Below, in pieces: positions 32,881 through 39,485 of a DNA stretch of 39,485 nucleotides. The DNA lies in the NCBI GenBank assembly GCA_937858995.1, contig CALLZC010000009.1:1-39485 (forward strand), in the 5' to 3' direction. Under the pieces are notes generated by a model. The model was not told the DNA's origin and did not search any database. It saw only the letters and a program-made list of their open reading frames with translations. Numbering within the stretch: position 1 is the stretch's first letter; every line of letters starts with the position of its first letter. Origin of the DNA: an uncultured Nostocoides sp. (GTDB lineage Bacteria; Actinomycetota; Actinomycetes; Actinomycetales; Dermatophilaceae). The position numbers and the translations under genes were made by a program.

Positions 32881-32918
32881 GCAGAGGTTAGTTGCGGGGG
32901 CAGAGGTTAGTTGCGGGG
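32881..32918. repeat. Two perfect 19-bp tandem repeats upstream of rnpB
   Basis: GCAGAGGTTAGTTGCGGGG occurs at 32881-32899 and again at 32900-32918 with no gap. GCAGAGG also starts the palindrome at 32821. The pair lies 22 bp before the rnpB -10, in the -35/upstream region. Confidence 0.85.
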
Positions 32919-32940
32919 GGTCAGGGGGGGCGCACGGGCC

Positions 32941-32946
32941 TAGACT
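32941..32946 (+). promoter_or_regulatory. -10 box of rnpB
   Basis: TAGACT, close to the actinobacterial -10 consensus, ends 6 nt before the start of the P1 stem strand. No convincing -35; the 19-bp tandem repeats occupy the upstream region. Confidence 0.55.
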
Positions 32947-32949
32947 GGC

Positions 32950-33340
32950 GGCGGAAGAGTCGGCCAGGCGGTCGCGTTCTCGGGGCCAGCCGGCTCCGGG
33001 GCCGAGGAACGTCCGGACTCCTGAGGGCACGGTGGTGGCTAACGGCCACCCGGGGCGACCCGCGGGATAGTGCCACAGAAAGTAGACCGCCCCACCGTCA
33101 GGTGGGGTAAGGGTGAAAGGGTGGTGTAAGAGACCACCAGCGGCCTGGGTGACCAGGCCGGCTCGGTAAACCCCACCGGGAGCAAGCCCAGACAGCGTGC
33201 GTTTGACGGCGGCCCGCCGGAGCACGCGGGTAGGGCGCTCGAGCCCGTCGGCAACGGCGGGCCTAGATGGATGACCGCCACCGCATCGCGGTTCGCCGCG
33301 GCGCGGGACAGAATCCGGCGTACCGGCCGACTCTTCCGCC
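32950..33340 (+). ncRNA. rnpB: RNase P RNA (bacterial type A)
   Basis: The catalytic RNA that removes tRNA 5' leaders. Terminal stem P1 pairs GGCGGAAGAGTCGGCC (32950-32965) with GGCCGACTCTTCCGCC (33325-33340). Universal core segments are present: GAGGAACGTCCGGACTCC at 33004-33021 (P4/CR-I), GCCACAGAAAGTAGACCGCC-type CR-II at about 33070, GGTAAACCCCACCGGGAGCAAG at about 33164-33186 (P15 region; its GGTAAACCCC pairs with tRNA CCA), and CAGAATCCGGCGTAC near the 3' end (CR-V). About 391 nt, normal for actinobacteria. No protein gene overlaps; open frames here are spurious. Confidence 0.96.
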
Positions 33341-33364
33341 AAACCTGTGAACGGGCCCGGCTCC

Positions 33365-33370
33365 TATATT
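33365..33370 (+). promoter_or_regulatory. -10 box of the MBL-fold gene (leaderless)
   Basis: TATATT - GGGGCGT - ATG, 7 nt spacing, an almost perfect -10 just after rnpB and no ribosome binding site. Confidence 0.7.
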
Positions 33371-33377
33371 GGGGCGT

Positions 33378-34040
33378 ATGCAGTTGACGCACCTGGGCCA
33401 CGCCTGTGTCCTGGTCGAGATGGCCGGTTCGCGGATCTTGTTCGACCCGGGCATCTTCACCCCGGATCTGGGCCCGGCGCATGACCTGGACGCGGTGGTC
33501 GTGACGCATCAACACCCGGACCATCTGGACCTGGACCGGCTCCCCGCCCTGCTACGCGCCAACCCCGATGCCCGCCTGATCGCCGACCCCCAGAGCGTGC
33601 TGCTGCTGCGCGAGGCCGGTCTGCCGGCCAGCGGGCACGACGAGATCACCAGCGCCGCGGTGGGTCCCGTTCGGCTGACTCCGATCGGCTCGCAACACGC
33701 CCTCATCAACCCGGCCATCCCGGTGATCGCCAACGTCGGCGTGCGGCTCGACGCCGAGGGTGAACCGTCCCTCTACCACCCAGGTGACACGCTCGCCGAG
33801 GATCCGGGGTCCATCGACGTGCTGCTCTTCCCGCTCAACGCCCCCTGGCAAGCCAGCCGGGAGATGACGGCCTTCTTGCAACGATTGGCCGCCCGCAGCG
33901 CCATCCCGATCCACGACGCTCTCCTGGGCACGGCCGGGCGACAGCTTTACCTCAGCCAGGCTCGCGCCTGGGGTCATCCCGAAACCGAGGTCGTCGATCT
34001 CGCGGGTGGGGGAGCGCACGAGTTCCCCGCGGGCGCCTGA
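33378..34040 (+). CDS. MBL-fold metal-dependent hydrolase (UlaG-like)
   Basis: 220 residues from the ATG at 33378. MQLTHLGHACVLVEMAGSRILFDPG is the UlaG-type start; the metal-binding HxHxDH is HQHPDH at about 43-48; later ligands appear in SQHALIN, YHPGDTLAEDP and IPIHDALL. The family includes many zinc hydrolases of varied or unknown substrate. Closely followed (12 bp) by a methyltransferase gene, so possibly one transcript. No signal peptide. Confidence 0.87.
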   Translation: MQLTHLGHACVLVEMAGSRILFDPGIFTPDLGPAHDLDAVVVTHQHPDHLDLDRLPALLRANPDARLIADPQSVLLLREAGLPASGHDEITSAAVGPVRLTPIGSQHALINPAIPVIANVGVRLDAEGEPSLYHPGDTLAEDPGSIDVLLFPLNAPWQASREMTAFLQRLAARSAIPIHDALLGTAGRQLYLSQARAWGHPETEVVDLAGGGAHEFPAGA

Positions 34041-34052
34041 TCACGTCGCGCC

Positions 34053-34604
34053 GTGGCTGAACCGCAGCAGGAGGCGCATGACGCGCGCGCCGGCCCGGAT
34101 GTCGCGGCGGCCGACCTGGTTCGCCGCCGGCTGAGCCCGCCCAGCCGATTGCTGATCGTGGGTTGTGGCACCGGGCAACTGGCTACGGTGTTGACCGCGC
34201 GTGGCTATGCCGTCACGGGTGTGGACGCCGACCCGGGTCGGCTCGCGGTGGCCCGCGCGCGCGACGCCCTCACCCGCTGGGTGCTCACCGATCCGGATCG
34301 GCTGGCGTTGCCGGGACCGGCCTTCGATCTGGCCGTACTCGCGTCCGTGGTGGTCACGGGGCGCGCCCGCGGGCGGTTGGTGCCCCTGCTGGCACGCGTC
34401 GCCCGCCATGTGCGACCGGGAGGCGAGGTACTCGCGGGCATGCCCCTGACCCCCACCGCGGGCGAGGATGCCTGGAGCGCGGCCGACTACGACCGGGCCT
34501 GCGCGGGAGCCGCCCTGGCCTATGTCGTGCGGTATGCCGACTGGTCCGGGGCCCCTTATCACCTCGGCGAGCCGTATGCCGTCAGCGTGCACCGGGTGCG
34601 CTGA
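34053..34604 (+). CDS. Class I SAM-dependent methyltransferase
   Basis: 183 residues from GTG at 34053 (AEPQQEAHDARAGPDVAAADLVRRRL). Rossmann motif I is RLLIVGCGTGQLATVLTARG (about 32-51), acidic strand-2 end VTGVDADPGRLAVAR, motif post II FDLAVLASVVVTG and HVRPGGEVLAGMP. The substrate cannot be told. It follows the MBL-fold gene by 12 bp, with a weak ribosome binding site, and is followed by the iron-box region. Confidence 0.82.
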   Translation: MAEPQQEAHDARAGPDVAAADLVRRRLSPPSRLLIVGCGTGQLATVLTARGYAVTGVDADPGRLAVARARDALTRWVLTDPDRLALPGPAFDLAVLASVVVTGRARGRLVPLLARVARHVRPGGEVLAGMPLTPTAGEDAWSAADYDRACAGAALAYVVRYADWSGAPYHLGEPYAVSVHRVR

Positions 34605-34645
34605 GGCACCACCGTGCCCAACGTCATACCCCGCGTATTTCGTTT

Positions 34646-34669
34646 CTAGGTTAGGTATCCCTAACCTAG
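34646..34669 (+). promoter_or_regulatory. Double DtxR/IdeR-like iron box over a leaderless promoter
   Basis: CTAGGTTAGG-TATC-CCTAACCTAG is a perfect 10-bp inverted repeat. Against the consensus TTAGGTTAGGCTAACCTAA each of two 19-bp registers (34646-34664 and 34651-34669) matches 14 of 19 positions, giving two overlapping boxes 5 bp apart, as expected for two DtxR-family dimers. A -10, TAACCT (34662-34667), lies inside it and 6 nt before the next ATG, so binding would block transcription when iron is sufficient. Regulation is inferred. Confidence 0.7.
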
Positions 34670-34673
34670 GGTC

Positions 34674-34850
34674 ATGGGGAAGGTGAAAGCCAAGTCGAAG
34701 TGCTGCAAGGACAAACCGCGCTGCAAGAAATGCCCGGTGACCCTCAAGCGCCTCGCCGAGGCCGGCTTCTATCGGCGGCTGGACAAGCGCTCGTTCGAAC
34801 TCCTGGTCACCCCCAAGGGCAAGGCTCTGGCAGCGGCGCGCGTGCGGTGA
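34674..34850 (+). CDS. 58-residue Cys-rich basic protein, predicted iron-regulated
   Basis: The ATG at 34674 opens 58 codons ending TGA at 34848-34850. It begins MGKVKAKSKCCKDKPRCKKC, with four Cys (CC...C..C) in a strongly basic N-terminus, a plausible metal or nucleic-acid binding knot; the C-terminal part (FYRRLDKRSFELLVTPKGKALAAA) is predicted to be helical/beta with no signal peptide. GC3 is high, as in host genes, which supports coding. It is preceded by a double iron box and leaderless -10. Similar short proteins occur in actinobacteria as hypothetical proteins, to my recollection; function unknown. Confidence 0.75.
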   Translation: MGKVKAKSKCCKDKPRCKKCPVTLKRLAEAGFYRRLDKRSFELLVTPKGKALAAARVR

Positions 34851-34877
34851 CCGCTCCCACGACGGGCCGTTAGCGCG

Positions 34878-35081
34878 TCACCAGGAGTCGCCGGAGGACG
34901 AAGCGCCGCCCTCGTTCCACTCGGCGTCGTCCTGATCCCATTGCTTGGTCTTGGTCGCCGCGATCTCCAGCGCTCGACTGGCCTCGTCCTGCGTCTCGTA
35001 GGGACCGAGCACATCATCGGCCATGCTGCGATTGTCATCGCTCTCGACCTGGCCGGTGACGACGTTGTACCAGAAAGCCAT
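34878..35081 (-). CDS. Small SPOR-like conserved protein
   Basis: 67 residues from the ATG at 35081 (MAFWYNVVTGQVESDDNRS) with AAAGGA 5 nt upstream. WYNVVTGQVE...LGPYETQDEASRALEIA is a short SPOR-like pattern (Y-x-V...GPYxTxxEA) found in actinobacterial proteins of about 60-70 residues; the acidic tail WDQDDAEWNEGG is also typical. No signal peptide, so peptidoglycan binding as for true SPOR domains is doubtful. It is transcribed away from map, with 54 bp between the two starts. Confidence 0.75.
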   Translation of the reverse strand: MAFWYNVVTGQVESDDNRSMADDVLGPYETQDEASRALEIAATKTKQWDQDDAEWNEGGASSSGDSW

Positions 35082-35122
35082 CGGGGTCCTTTCGAGGTGG
35101 TCGCGCCCTAGTGCGCGATGCC

Positions 35123-35128
35123 TAGACT
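35123..35128 (+). promoter_or_regulatory. -10 box of map (leaderless)
   Basis: TAGACT - CCACCGT - ATG, 7 nt spacing; identical -10 hexamer to that of rnpB. Confidence 0.65.
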
Positions 35129-35135
35129 CCACCGT

Positions 35136-35999
35136 ATGCCGCTTACGTACGCCAGCGTCGCTCCGGGTGCCATCTCTTCGCGCCGACCGGTGCCGGCGTC
35201 CATCCCGCGGCCGGAGTATGTCGGCGCCCCGGCCCCGGCGCCCTTCCGCGGGCCGGAGGTCAAGGACGCCGAGACGATCGAGCGGATGCGCATTGCCGGT
35301 CGGATCGCGGCGCAGGCCATGGCGGCCGCGGCCGCGGTGATCGAGCCCGGGGTCACGACCGACGAGATCGACCGGGTGGGCCATGAGTTCCTGCTCGACC
35401 ACGGCGCCTATCCCTCGACCCTCGGCTACCGGGGCTTCCCCAAGTCACTGTGCACCTCGGTGAACGAGGTGATCTGCCATGGCATCCCGGATTCGCGCCG
35501 CCTGCTGGAGGGGGACATCGTCAATATCGACATCACCGCCTACATCCACGGCGTGCATGGCGACACCGATGCCACCTATCCGGTGGGGGAGATCGATGAC
35601 GAGTCCCGACTGCTGGTCGAGCGCACCCACGAGGCCCTCATGCGGGGGATCAAGGCGGCCCAGCCGGGGCGGGCGATCAATGTCATCGGTCGGGTGATCG
35701 AGAGTTATGCGCGCCGCTTCGGCTATGGGGTGGTGCGCGACTTCACCGGCCACGGGATCGGCACCAGTTTCCACTCCGGCCTGATCGTCCCGCACTACGA
35801 TGCGGCGCCGCACTACGCCACGATCATCGAGCCGGGGATGACCTTCACGATCGAGCCGATGCTCAACCTCGGCACCCACGAGTGGGAGATGTGGGCCGAT
35901 CAGTGGACCGTGGTGACCAAGGACCGCAGCCGCTCCGCCCAGTTCGAGCACACGATCCTGATCACCGAGCGCGGCAACGAGATCCTGACCCTGCCGTGA
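35136..35999 (+). CDS. map: Methionine aminopeptidase, type I
   Basis: 287 residues from the ATG at 35136. It removes the initiator Met from new proteins. Metal ligands are seen in [22 protein letters not shown] (two Asp), GHGIGTSFH (His), FTIEPML (Glu) and QFEHTILI (Glu); [25 protein letters not shown] is the family block. A Pro-rich N-terminal extension of about 45 residues ([27 protein letters not shown]) marks the actinobacterial MetAP1c subtype, whose extension in M. tuberculosis is proposed to contact the ribosome. Convergent with panB, 12 bp apart. Confidence 0.95.
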   Translation: MPLTYASVAPGAISSRRPVPASIPRPEYVGAPAPAPFRGPEVKDAETIERMRIAGRIAAQAMAAAAAVIEPGVTTDEIDRVGHEFLLDHGAYPSTLGYRGFPKSLCTSVNEVICHGIPDSRRLLEGDIVNIDITAYIHGVHGDTDATYPVGEIDDESRLLVERTHEALMRGIKAAQPGRAINVIGRVIESYARRFGYGVVRDFTGHGIGTSFHSGLIVPHYDAAPHYATIIEPGMTFTIEPMLNLGTHEWEMWADQWTVVTKDRSRSAQFEHTILITERGNEILTLP

Positions 36000-36011
36000 G
36001 GTGCGATGCGC

Positions 36012-36902
36012 TCACTCGGGGAAGGAGTGCTCCGCATCGGGGAAGGTCCCGGCGGCGACGTCGGCGGCATACGCGCTCGCGGCGGCACTGAGGGTGGCGC
36101 GCAGGTCGGCATACTTCTTGACGAAGCGGGGGGCGCGGCCGCCGCGCAACCCGGCCATGTCTTGCCAGACAAGAACCTGGGCGTCGCAGTCCGGCCCCGC
36201 CCCGATGCCGATCGTCGGGATGCGCAGGGCCGCCGTTACCTCGGCAGCCGCCGGCGCCGGCACCATCTCCAGGACGACCGCGAAGCATCCGGCGGCCTCC
36301 AGCGCGAGCGCGTCGGCCATCAGCTTTTCGGCGCCGGCACCGCGGCCCTGGACCTTGTAGCCACCCAGGACATGCTCGCTCTGCGGGGTGAACCCGATGT
36401 GTCCCATGACGGGGATGCCGGCCCGGACCAGCAATTCGACCTCGGGGACCATCGCCGCGCCGCCCTCGAGCTTGACGGCGTGGGCTAGCCCCTCCTTCAT
36501 GAACCGGGTCGCCGTCGCGAGCGCCTGCTGGGGGCTGGCCTGATAGGACCCGAAGGGCAGATCCGCCACGACCATGGCTCGTTTGGCCGCGTTGGTCACC
36601 GCCCGACACAGGGGCACCAGATGGTCGACGGTCACCGGGACGGTGGTCTCGAACCCATAGACGTTGTTGCCTGCCGAGTCACCGACCAGCAGGACGGGGA
36701 TCCCGGCCTCGTCGAAAATCTCCGCGGCATACATGTCGTATGCCGTGAGCATGGCCCACTTGTGGCCCGTCGCCTTCAGTTGCGTCAGATGCGGGATCCG
36801 CACGCGCCGCTGCGGCGCGGCCTGCACCCCGGTGCCGTAGGGCGCCGTCGTCTCCGCTGCCGGAGCGCCGGCGTTGCCCGGTGTCGCTGGTGTCTGGCTC
36901 AT
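36012..36902 (-). CDS. panB: 3-methyl-2-oxobutanoate hydroxymethyltransferase
   Basis: 296 residues from the ATG at 36902. First step of pantothenate synthesis: adds hydroxymethyl from methylene-THF to 2-oxoisovalerate, giving ketopantoate. Family blocks: [35 protein letters not shown] (metal-binding Asp), [31 protein letters not shown] and [21 protein letters not shown]. The first about 30 residues are a low-complexity extension. panC/panD are not in the window. TACGAT lies 6 nt before the ATG (leaderless). Confidence 0.95.
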   Translation of the reverse strand: MSQTPATPGNAGAPAAETTAPYGTGVQAAPQRRVRIPHLTQLKATGHKWAMLTAYDMYAAEIFDEAGIPVLLVGDSAGNNVYGFETTVPVTVDHLVPLCRAVTNAAKRAMVVADLPFGSYQASPQQALATATRFMKEGLAHAVKLEGGAAMVPEVELLVRAGIPVMGHIGFTPQSEHVLGGYKVQGRGAGAEKLMADALALEAAGCFAVVLEMVPAPAAAEVTAALRIPTIGIGAGPDCDAQVLVWQDMAGLRGGRAPRFVKKYADLRATLSAAASAYAADVAAGTFPDAEHSFPE

Positions 36903-36908
36903 GCGCAG

Positions 36909-36914
36909 ATCGTA
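36909..36914 (-). promoter_or_regulatory. -10 box of panB (leaderless)
   Basis: Minus strand TACGAT - CTGCGC - ATG, 6 nt spacing; the -10 is part of GGCATACGAT, the same string that precedes the Gre-like gene (3002-3011). Confidence 0.55.
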
Positions 36915-37049
36915 TGCCCGCGCGCGCAGCGGCCGTCTGTGCGCCGCGTTATCAAATCGTGATGGAGATTCTGCGGTATGCAGCCCTGTGCGCCGGAAAT
37001 CACTGGACGCCGGGGGTACCAAGTCGGCAGCTTTCGTGCTTGCCTGTCA

Positions 37050-37064
37050 GGTGGGTCGCCCACC
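37050..37064. repeat. Hairpin in the inhA-like leader
   Basis: GGTGGG-TCG-CCCACC: perfect 6-bp stem, 3-nt loop, about 33 bp before the GTG of the protease; may affect leader folding. The rest of the 194-bp gap from panB holds an AT-richer stretch (36949-36965) that may contain the promoter. Confidence 0.3.
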
Positions 37065-37096
37065 GGCGACTGTTCATGCATCTGGGAGGAAAGTAC

Positions 37097-39416
37097 GTGA
37101 GGAAACGTCACGTGGGAGTGGTGTCGGGAGTTGCCATTGCGGCGCTCGCGCTGACATTGGCTCCGAGCACCGCACAGGCCGGGTCCAGCCCCGCCACCGG
37201 CCCTGACGGGGCCATCAAGTTCCGCCCGGGCGGCGACGCGCTGCCCAACCCACTGGCCGACGCGCAAATGAAGCTGCGCGAGGACGCCATGGCCAAGCTC
37301 CTGACGGGCGAGGCCACCCTCGAGGGCAGCGGCGCGAACCGGGTCATCAAGATTCCCGGAAGCACCAAGCCCGAGGCGCGGGGCACGGCGGCGGCCAAGG
37401 GCCGCTGGGTGTGGTACCCGGTGACCCGCGAGGAATCGATCTTCTCCGTCCTGACCGAGTTCGGGACCAAGACGATGTCCGCGACCGGTGGCACGCCGGG
37501 CCCGCTGCACAACAAGATCGCGATGCCGGATCGCAACTGGAACGGCGACGCGACCGACAACAACACCAGCTACTGGGTGGCCGACTTCAACCGCGCGCAC
37601 TACATGAACCTGATGTTCGGCGCCGGTGAGTCCTTCCGCGACTTCTACCTCAAGCAGTCTCAGGGCCGGTTCCTGGCTACCGGCGACGTGTCGGACTGGG
37701 TCAAGGTGCCCTACAACGAGGCACGCTACGGCAGCCCCAAGATCAGCGAATCCGACGGCTACTGGAACTTCGTCAAGGACACCGCCACCGCCTGGTACGA
37801 CAGCCAGAAGGCGATGGGCAAGTCGGACGCGCAGATCAAGACCTATCTGGCGCAGTTCGACAAGGTCGACCGTTACGACTACGACGGTGACGGGGTCTAT
37901 CTCGAGCGCGACGGTTACATCGACCACTTCCAGGCGATCCACGCGGGCGAGGGCGAGGAAGCCGGTGGCGGCGCCCAGGGCGAAGACGCCATCTGGAGCC
38001 ACCGCTGGTATGCCTTCGTCACCGACTACGGTGTCACCGGCCCGGCCATCAACAAGGCCGGCGGCGTTCCGATCGGCAATTCCGGGATCTGGATCGGTGA
38101 CTACACCACCGAGCCCGAAGATGGTGGCCTCGGTGTTTTCACGCACGAGTTCGGTCACGACCTCGGCCTGCGGGACTACTACGACACTGGCGACGGCACG
38201 GGCATGGGCAATAGCTCGGCCTTCTGGACGCTCATGTCCTCGGGTTCCTGGCTGAACGACGGCAACCCGGACATCGGCACCAAGCCCGGCTACATGGGCC
38301 CGCACGAGAAGCTGCTGCTGGGCTGGCTGGACTACAAGCTGGTTCGCCACGGTGAGCCTGCAGACGTCAAGCTGGGCATTGCCAACAAGGACGCCCTGAA
38401 TCTGCCCCAGGCGATTGCGGTGCTGTTGCCGCCCAAGGCGCACGTCGAGGTCTACAACAAGCCCTTTGCCGGGTCCTATGAATGGTGGAGCGGCTCGGGC
38501 GACGACCTGCAGAACACCATGTCGCGACCGGTGGACCTCACCGGAGCGAGCACCGCATCGCTGAACATGATGATGTGGGCCGAGATCGAGGAAGACTACG
38601 ACTACCTCTACGCGGAGGTCTCCACCGACTCCGGCGCGACCTGGAAGTCGGTCTGGAGCTACACCGGAGTCAACCCCAAGTGGGTTCCGGTGTCGGTGAA
38701 CCTCAACGCCTACGCCGGCAAGAACGTCCACCTGCGCTTCCGCTATGGAACCGACGGTGGCCTCGCCGAGGCCGGGGCCTTCCTCGACAACATCGTCGTC
38801 AAGAAGGGCAGCACCACCGTCCTGAGCGACGGTGCGGAGAGCGGCGACAACGGCTGGAGCCTCGACGGCTTCAAGCGCACGACGGGCACCGAGCGGGTCG
38901 ACTCGACCAACTACTACCTCGCCGAGAACCGGGTCTACAACGGCTACGACAAGACGTTGCGCCAGGGCCCGTACAACTTCGGCTGGGGCAACACCAAGCC
39001 GGACTGGGTCGAGCGGTTCCCGTTCCAGAACGGCATGCTGGTGTGGTACGTCGACACCTACTTCGCCGACAACAACACCTACGCTCACCCGGGTGAGGGC
39101 TTCGCACTACCGGTCGACCTCCACCCCGAACTCATGGCAATCCAGGGCTCCCCGCTGACCAACCGGCGCAGCACCTATGACGCCACCTTCGGCGTCGAGC
39201 CCCGCGATGCGATCACCCTGCACAAGAACGGGGTCGCTCGCACCTGGCCGTCGGTTCCGGGTGTGCGCACCTTCGATGACTCCAACCCCAACCGCTACTG
39301 GAGCGCGGGCAACCCGCAGAACTCCGTCAAGGTTGCGGGGACGGGCACGAAGCTGACCATCGTCAAGTCCAACTCTCAGGGTTGGGTTCTCGATGTGCAG
39401 GTGCGCTTCACCAAGT
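37097..39416 (+). CDS. Secreted M6 metalloprotease, immune inhibitor A family (3' end cut by adapter)
   Basis: At least 773 residues from GTG at 37097, chosen because GGGAGGAAA lies just upstream; an ATG at 37076 is possible. Signal peptide RKRHVGVVSGVAIAALALTL...AQA, then a propeptide-like region, and the M6 catalytic domain with HEFGHDLGLRD (zinc HExxHxxGxxD, first His about residue 350) and a later Met in FWTLMSSGSW. A beta-sandwich domain (about 480-600: TASLNMMMWAEIEEDYDYLYAEVSTDSG, FLDNIVV) and a C-terminal region follow, as in InhA. M6 proteases degrade extracellular proteins. The gene stops being native at 39416, near the expected C-terminus; the true stop codon is missing. Confidence 0.93.
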
Positions 39417-39485
39417 CTGTCTCTTATACACATCTGACGCTGCCGACGAATAGAGAGGTGTAGATCTCGGTGGTCGCCGTATCAT
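39417..39485 (-). other. Illumina Nextera adapter left on contig end
   Basis: 39417-39435 is the Tn5 mosaic end (CTGTCTCTTATACACATCT), followed by the read-1 linker, the i5 index in reverse complement (ATAGAGAG) and P5 to the end. Mirror image of positions 1-58. Not genomic. Confidence 0.97.

Noticed and set aside
33039..33524. Open frames on the minus strand over the rnpB locus
   Set aside because: The region folds as RNase P RNA with all core motifs; the proteins resemble nothing.
36899..39088. 729-codon open frame on the minus strand
   Set aside because: Antisense to the M6 protease, valine/arginine-rich low-complexity product; shadow of a high-GC gene.
39417..39435. Tn5/IS50-like transposon end
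   Set aside because: The 19-bp mosaic end is followed by read-1 linker, index and P5, so it is library adapter and not a transposon.

Overview
This is a roughly 39 kb assembled contig from a high-GC actinobacterium. Gene order and family content point to Micrococcales, possibly an Intrasporangiaceae/Dermatophilaceae-type organism; the family level is an inference. Supporting signs are a FasR-fabD-fabH-acpP-fabF cluster next to a DUF3145 gene, aceE near DUF3052 and AhpE genes, the Nif3 / zinc-ribbon / RNase H-CobC trio arranged as in Mycobacterium, strong GC bias at third codon positions, many GTG starts, and at least nine start codons sitting 6-8 nt after a TAnnnT-type -10 box (leaderless mRNAs). 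Both extreme ends are not biological: positions 1-58 and 39417-39485 are Illumina Nextera P5/i5/mosaic-end adapter.

Layout. (a) 59 to about 2130 is compositionally different from the rest and carries fragments: a sulfatase piece fused in frame to the N-terminus of a cytosine-5 DNA methyltransferase, a small HTH protein, a putative lipoprotein, and the zinc-binding C-terminus of a matrixin-like protease fused in frame to the N-terminal domain of a phage-type integrase. These look like chimeric junctions (amplification or assembly) or a decayed island. (b) 2119-2866: integrase N-terminus and excisionase (ATGA overlap), three 21-bp-phased repeats, then a CAU-anticodon tRNA whose 3' end faces the xis-int genes, as in a tRNA-integrated element. 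(c) 3068-10807: Gre-like gene, DUF3145, the fatty acid synthase II operon with its activator gene fasR, and argG. (d) 10945-21980: glycerophosphodiesterase, aceE (pyruvate dehydrogenase E1), two PH-domain membrane proteins, DUF3052, AhpE, tRNA-Val, and a co-directional run Nif3 - zinc ribbon - RNase H/phosphatase - CDP-alcohol phosphatidyltransferase - YqaA-like membrane protein. (e) 22026-27911: one very large secreted amylopullulanase with two GH13 catalytic units. (f) 28070-36902: metZ, AbiEi/DUF559 protein, yaaA, RNB-domain exonuclease, rnpB, metallo-beta-lactamase-fold protein, methyltransferase, an iron-box-controlled Cys-rich mini-protein, a SPOR-like small protein, map and panB. (g) 37097-39416: a secreted M6 (immune inhibitor A) metalloprotease cut by the contig end.

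How it fits together: the core encodes central carbon entry (PDH E1), type II fatty acid synthesis, Arg/Met/pantothenate synthesis (panB feeds CoA and the ACP prosthetic group), RNA maturation (RNase P RNA, RNB nuclease) and protein N-terminal processing (map), plus two secreted hydrolases for starch/glycogen and protein. Beyond the genes the most notable signals are: an octamer CGGCATAC/GTATGCCG found about 33 times (by eye) between 3001 and 38014, often at the cost of rare codons; two overlapping DtxR/IdeR-like boxes in front of the 58-residue Cys-rich protein; a five-unit degenerate 19-bp repeat at 30372-30466; and a 46-bp perfect palindrome plus 19-bp tandem repeat just upstream of rnpB.
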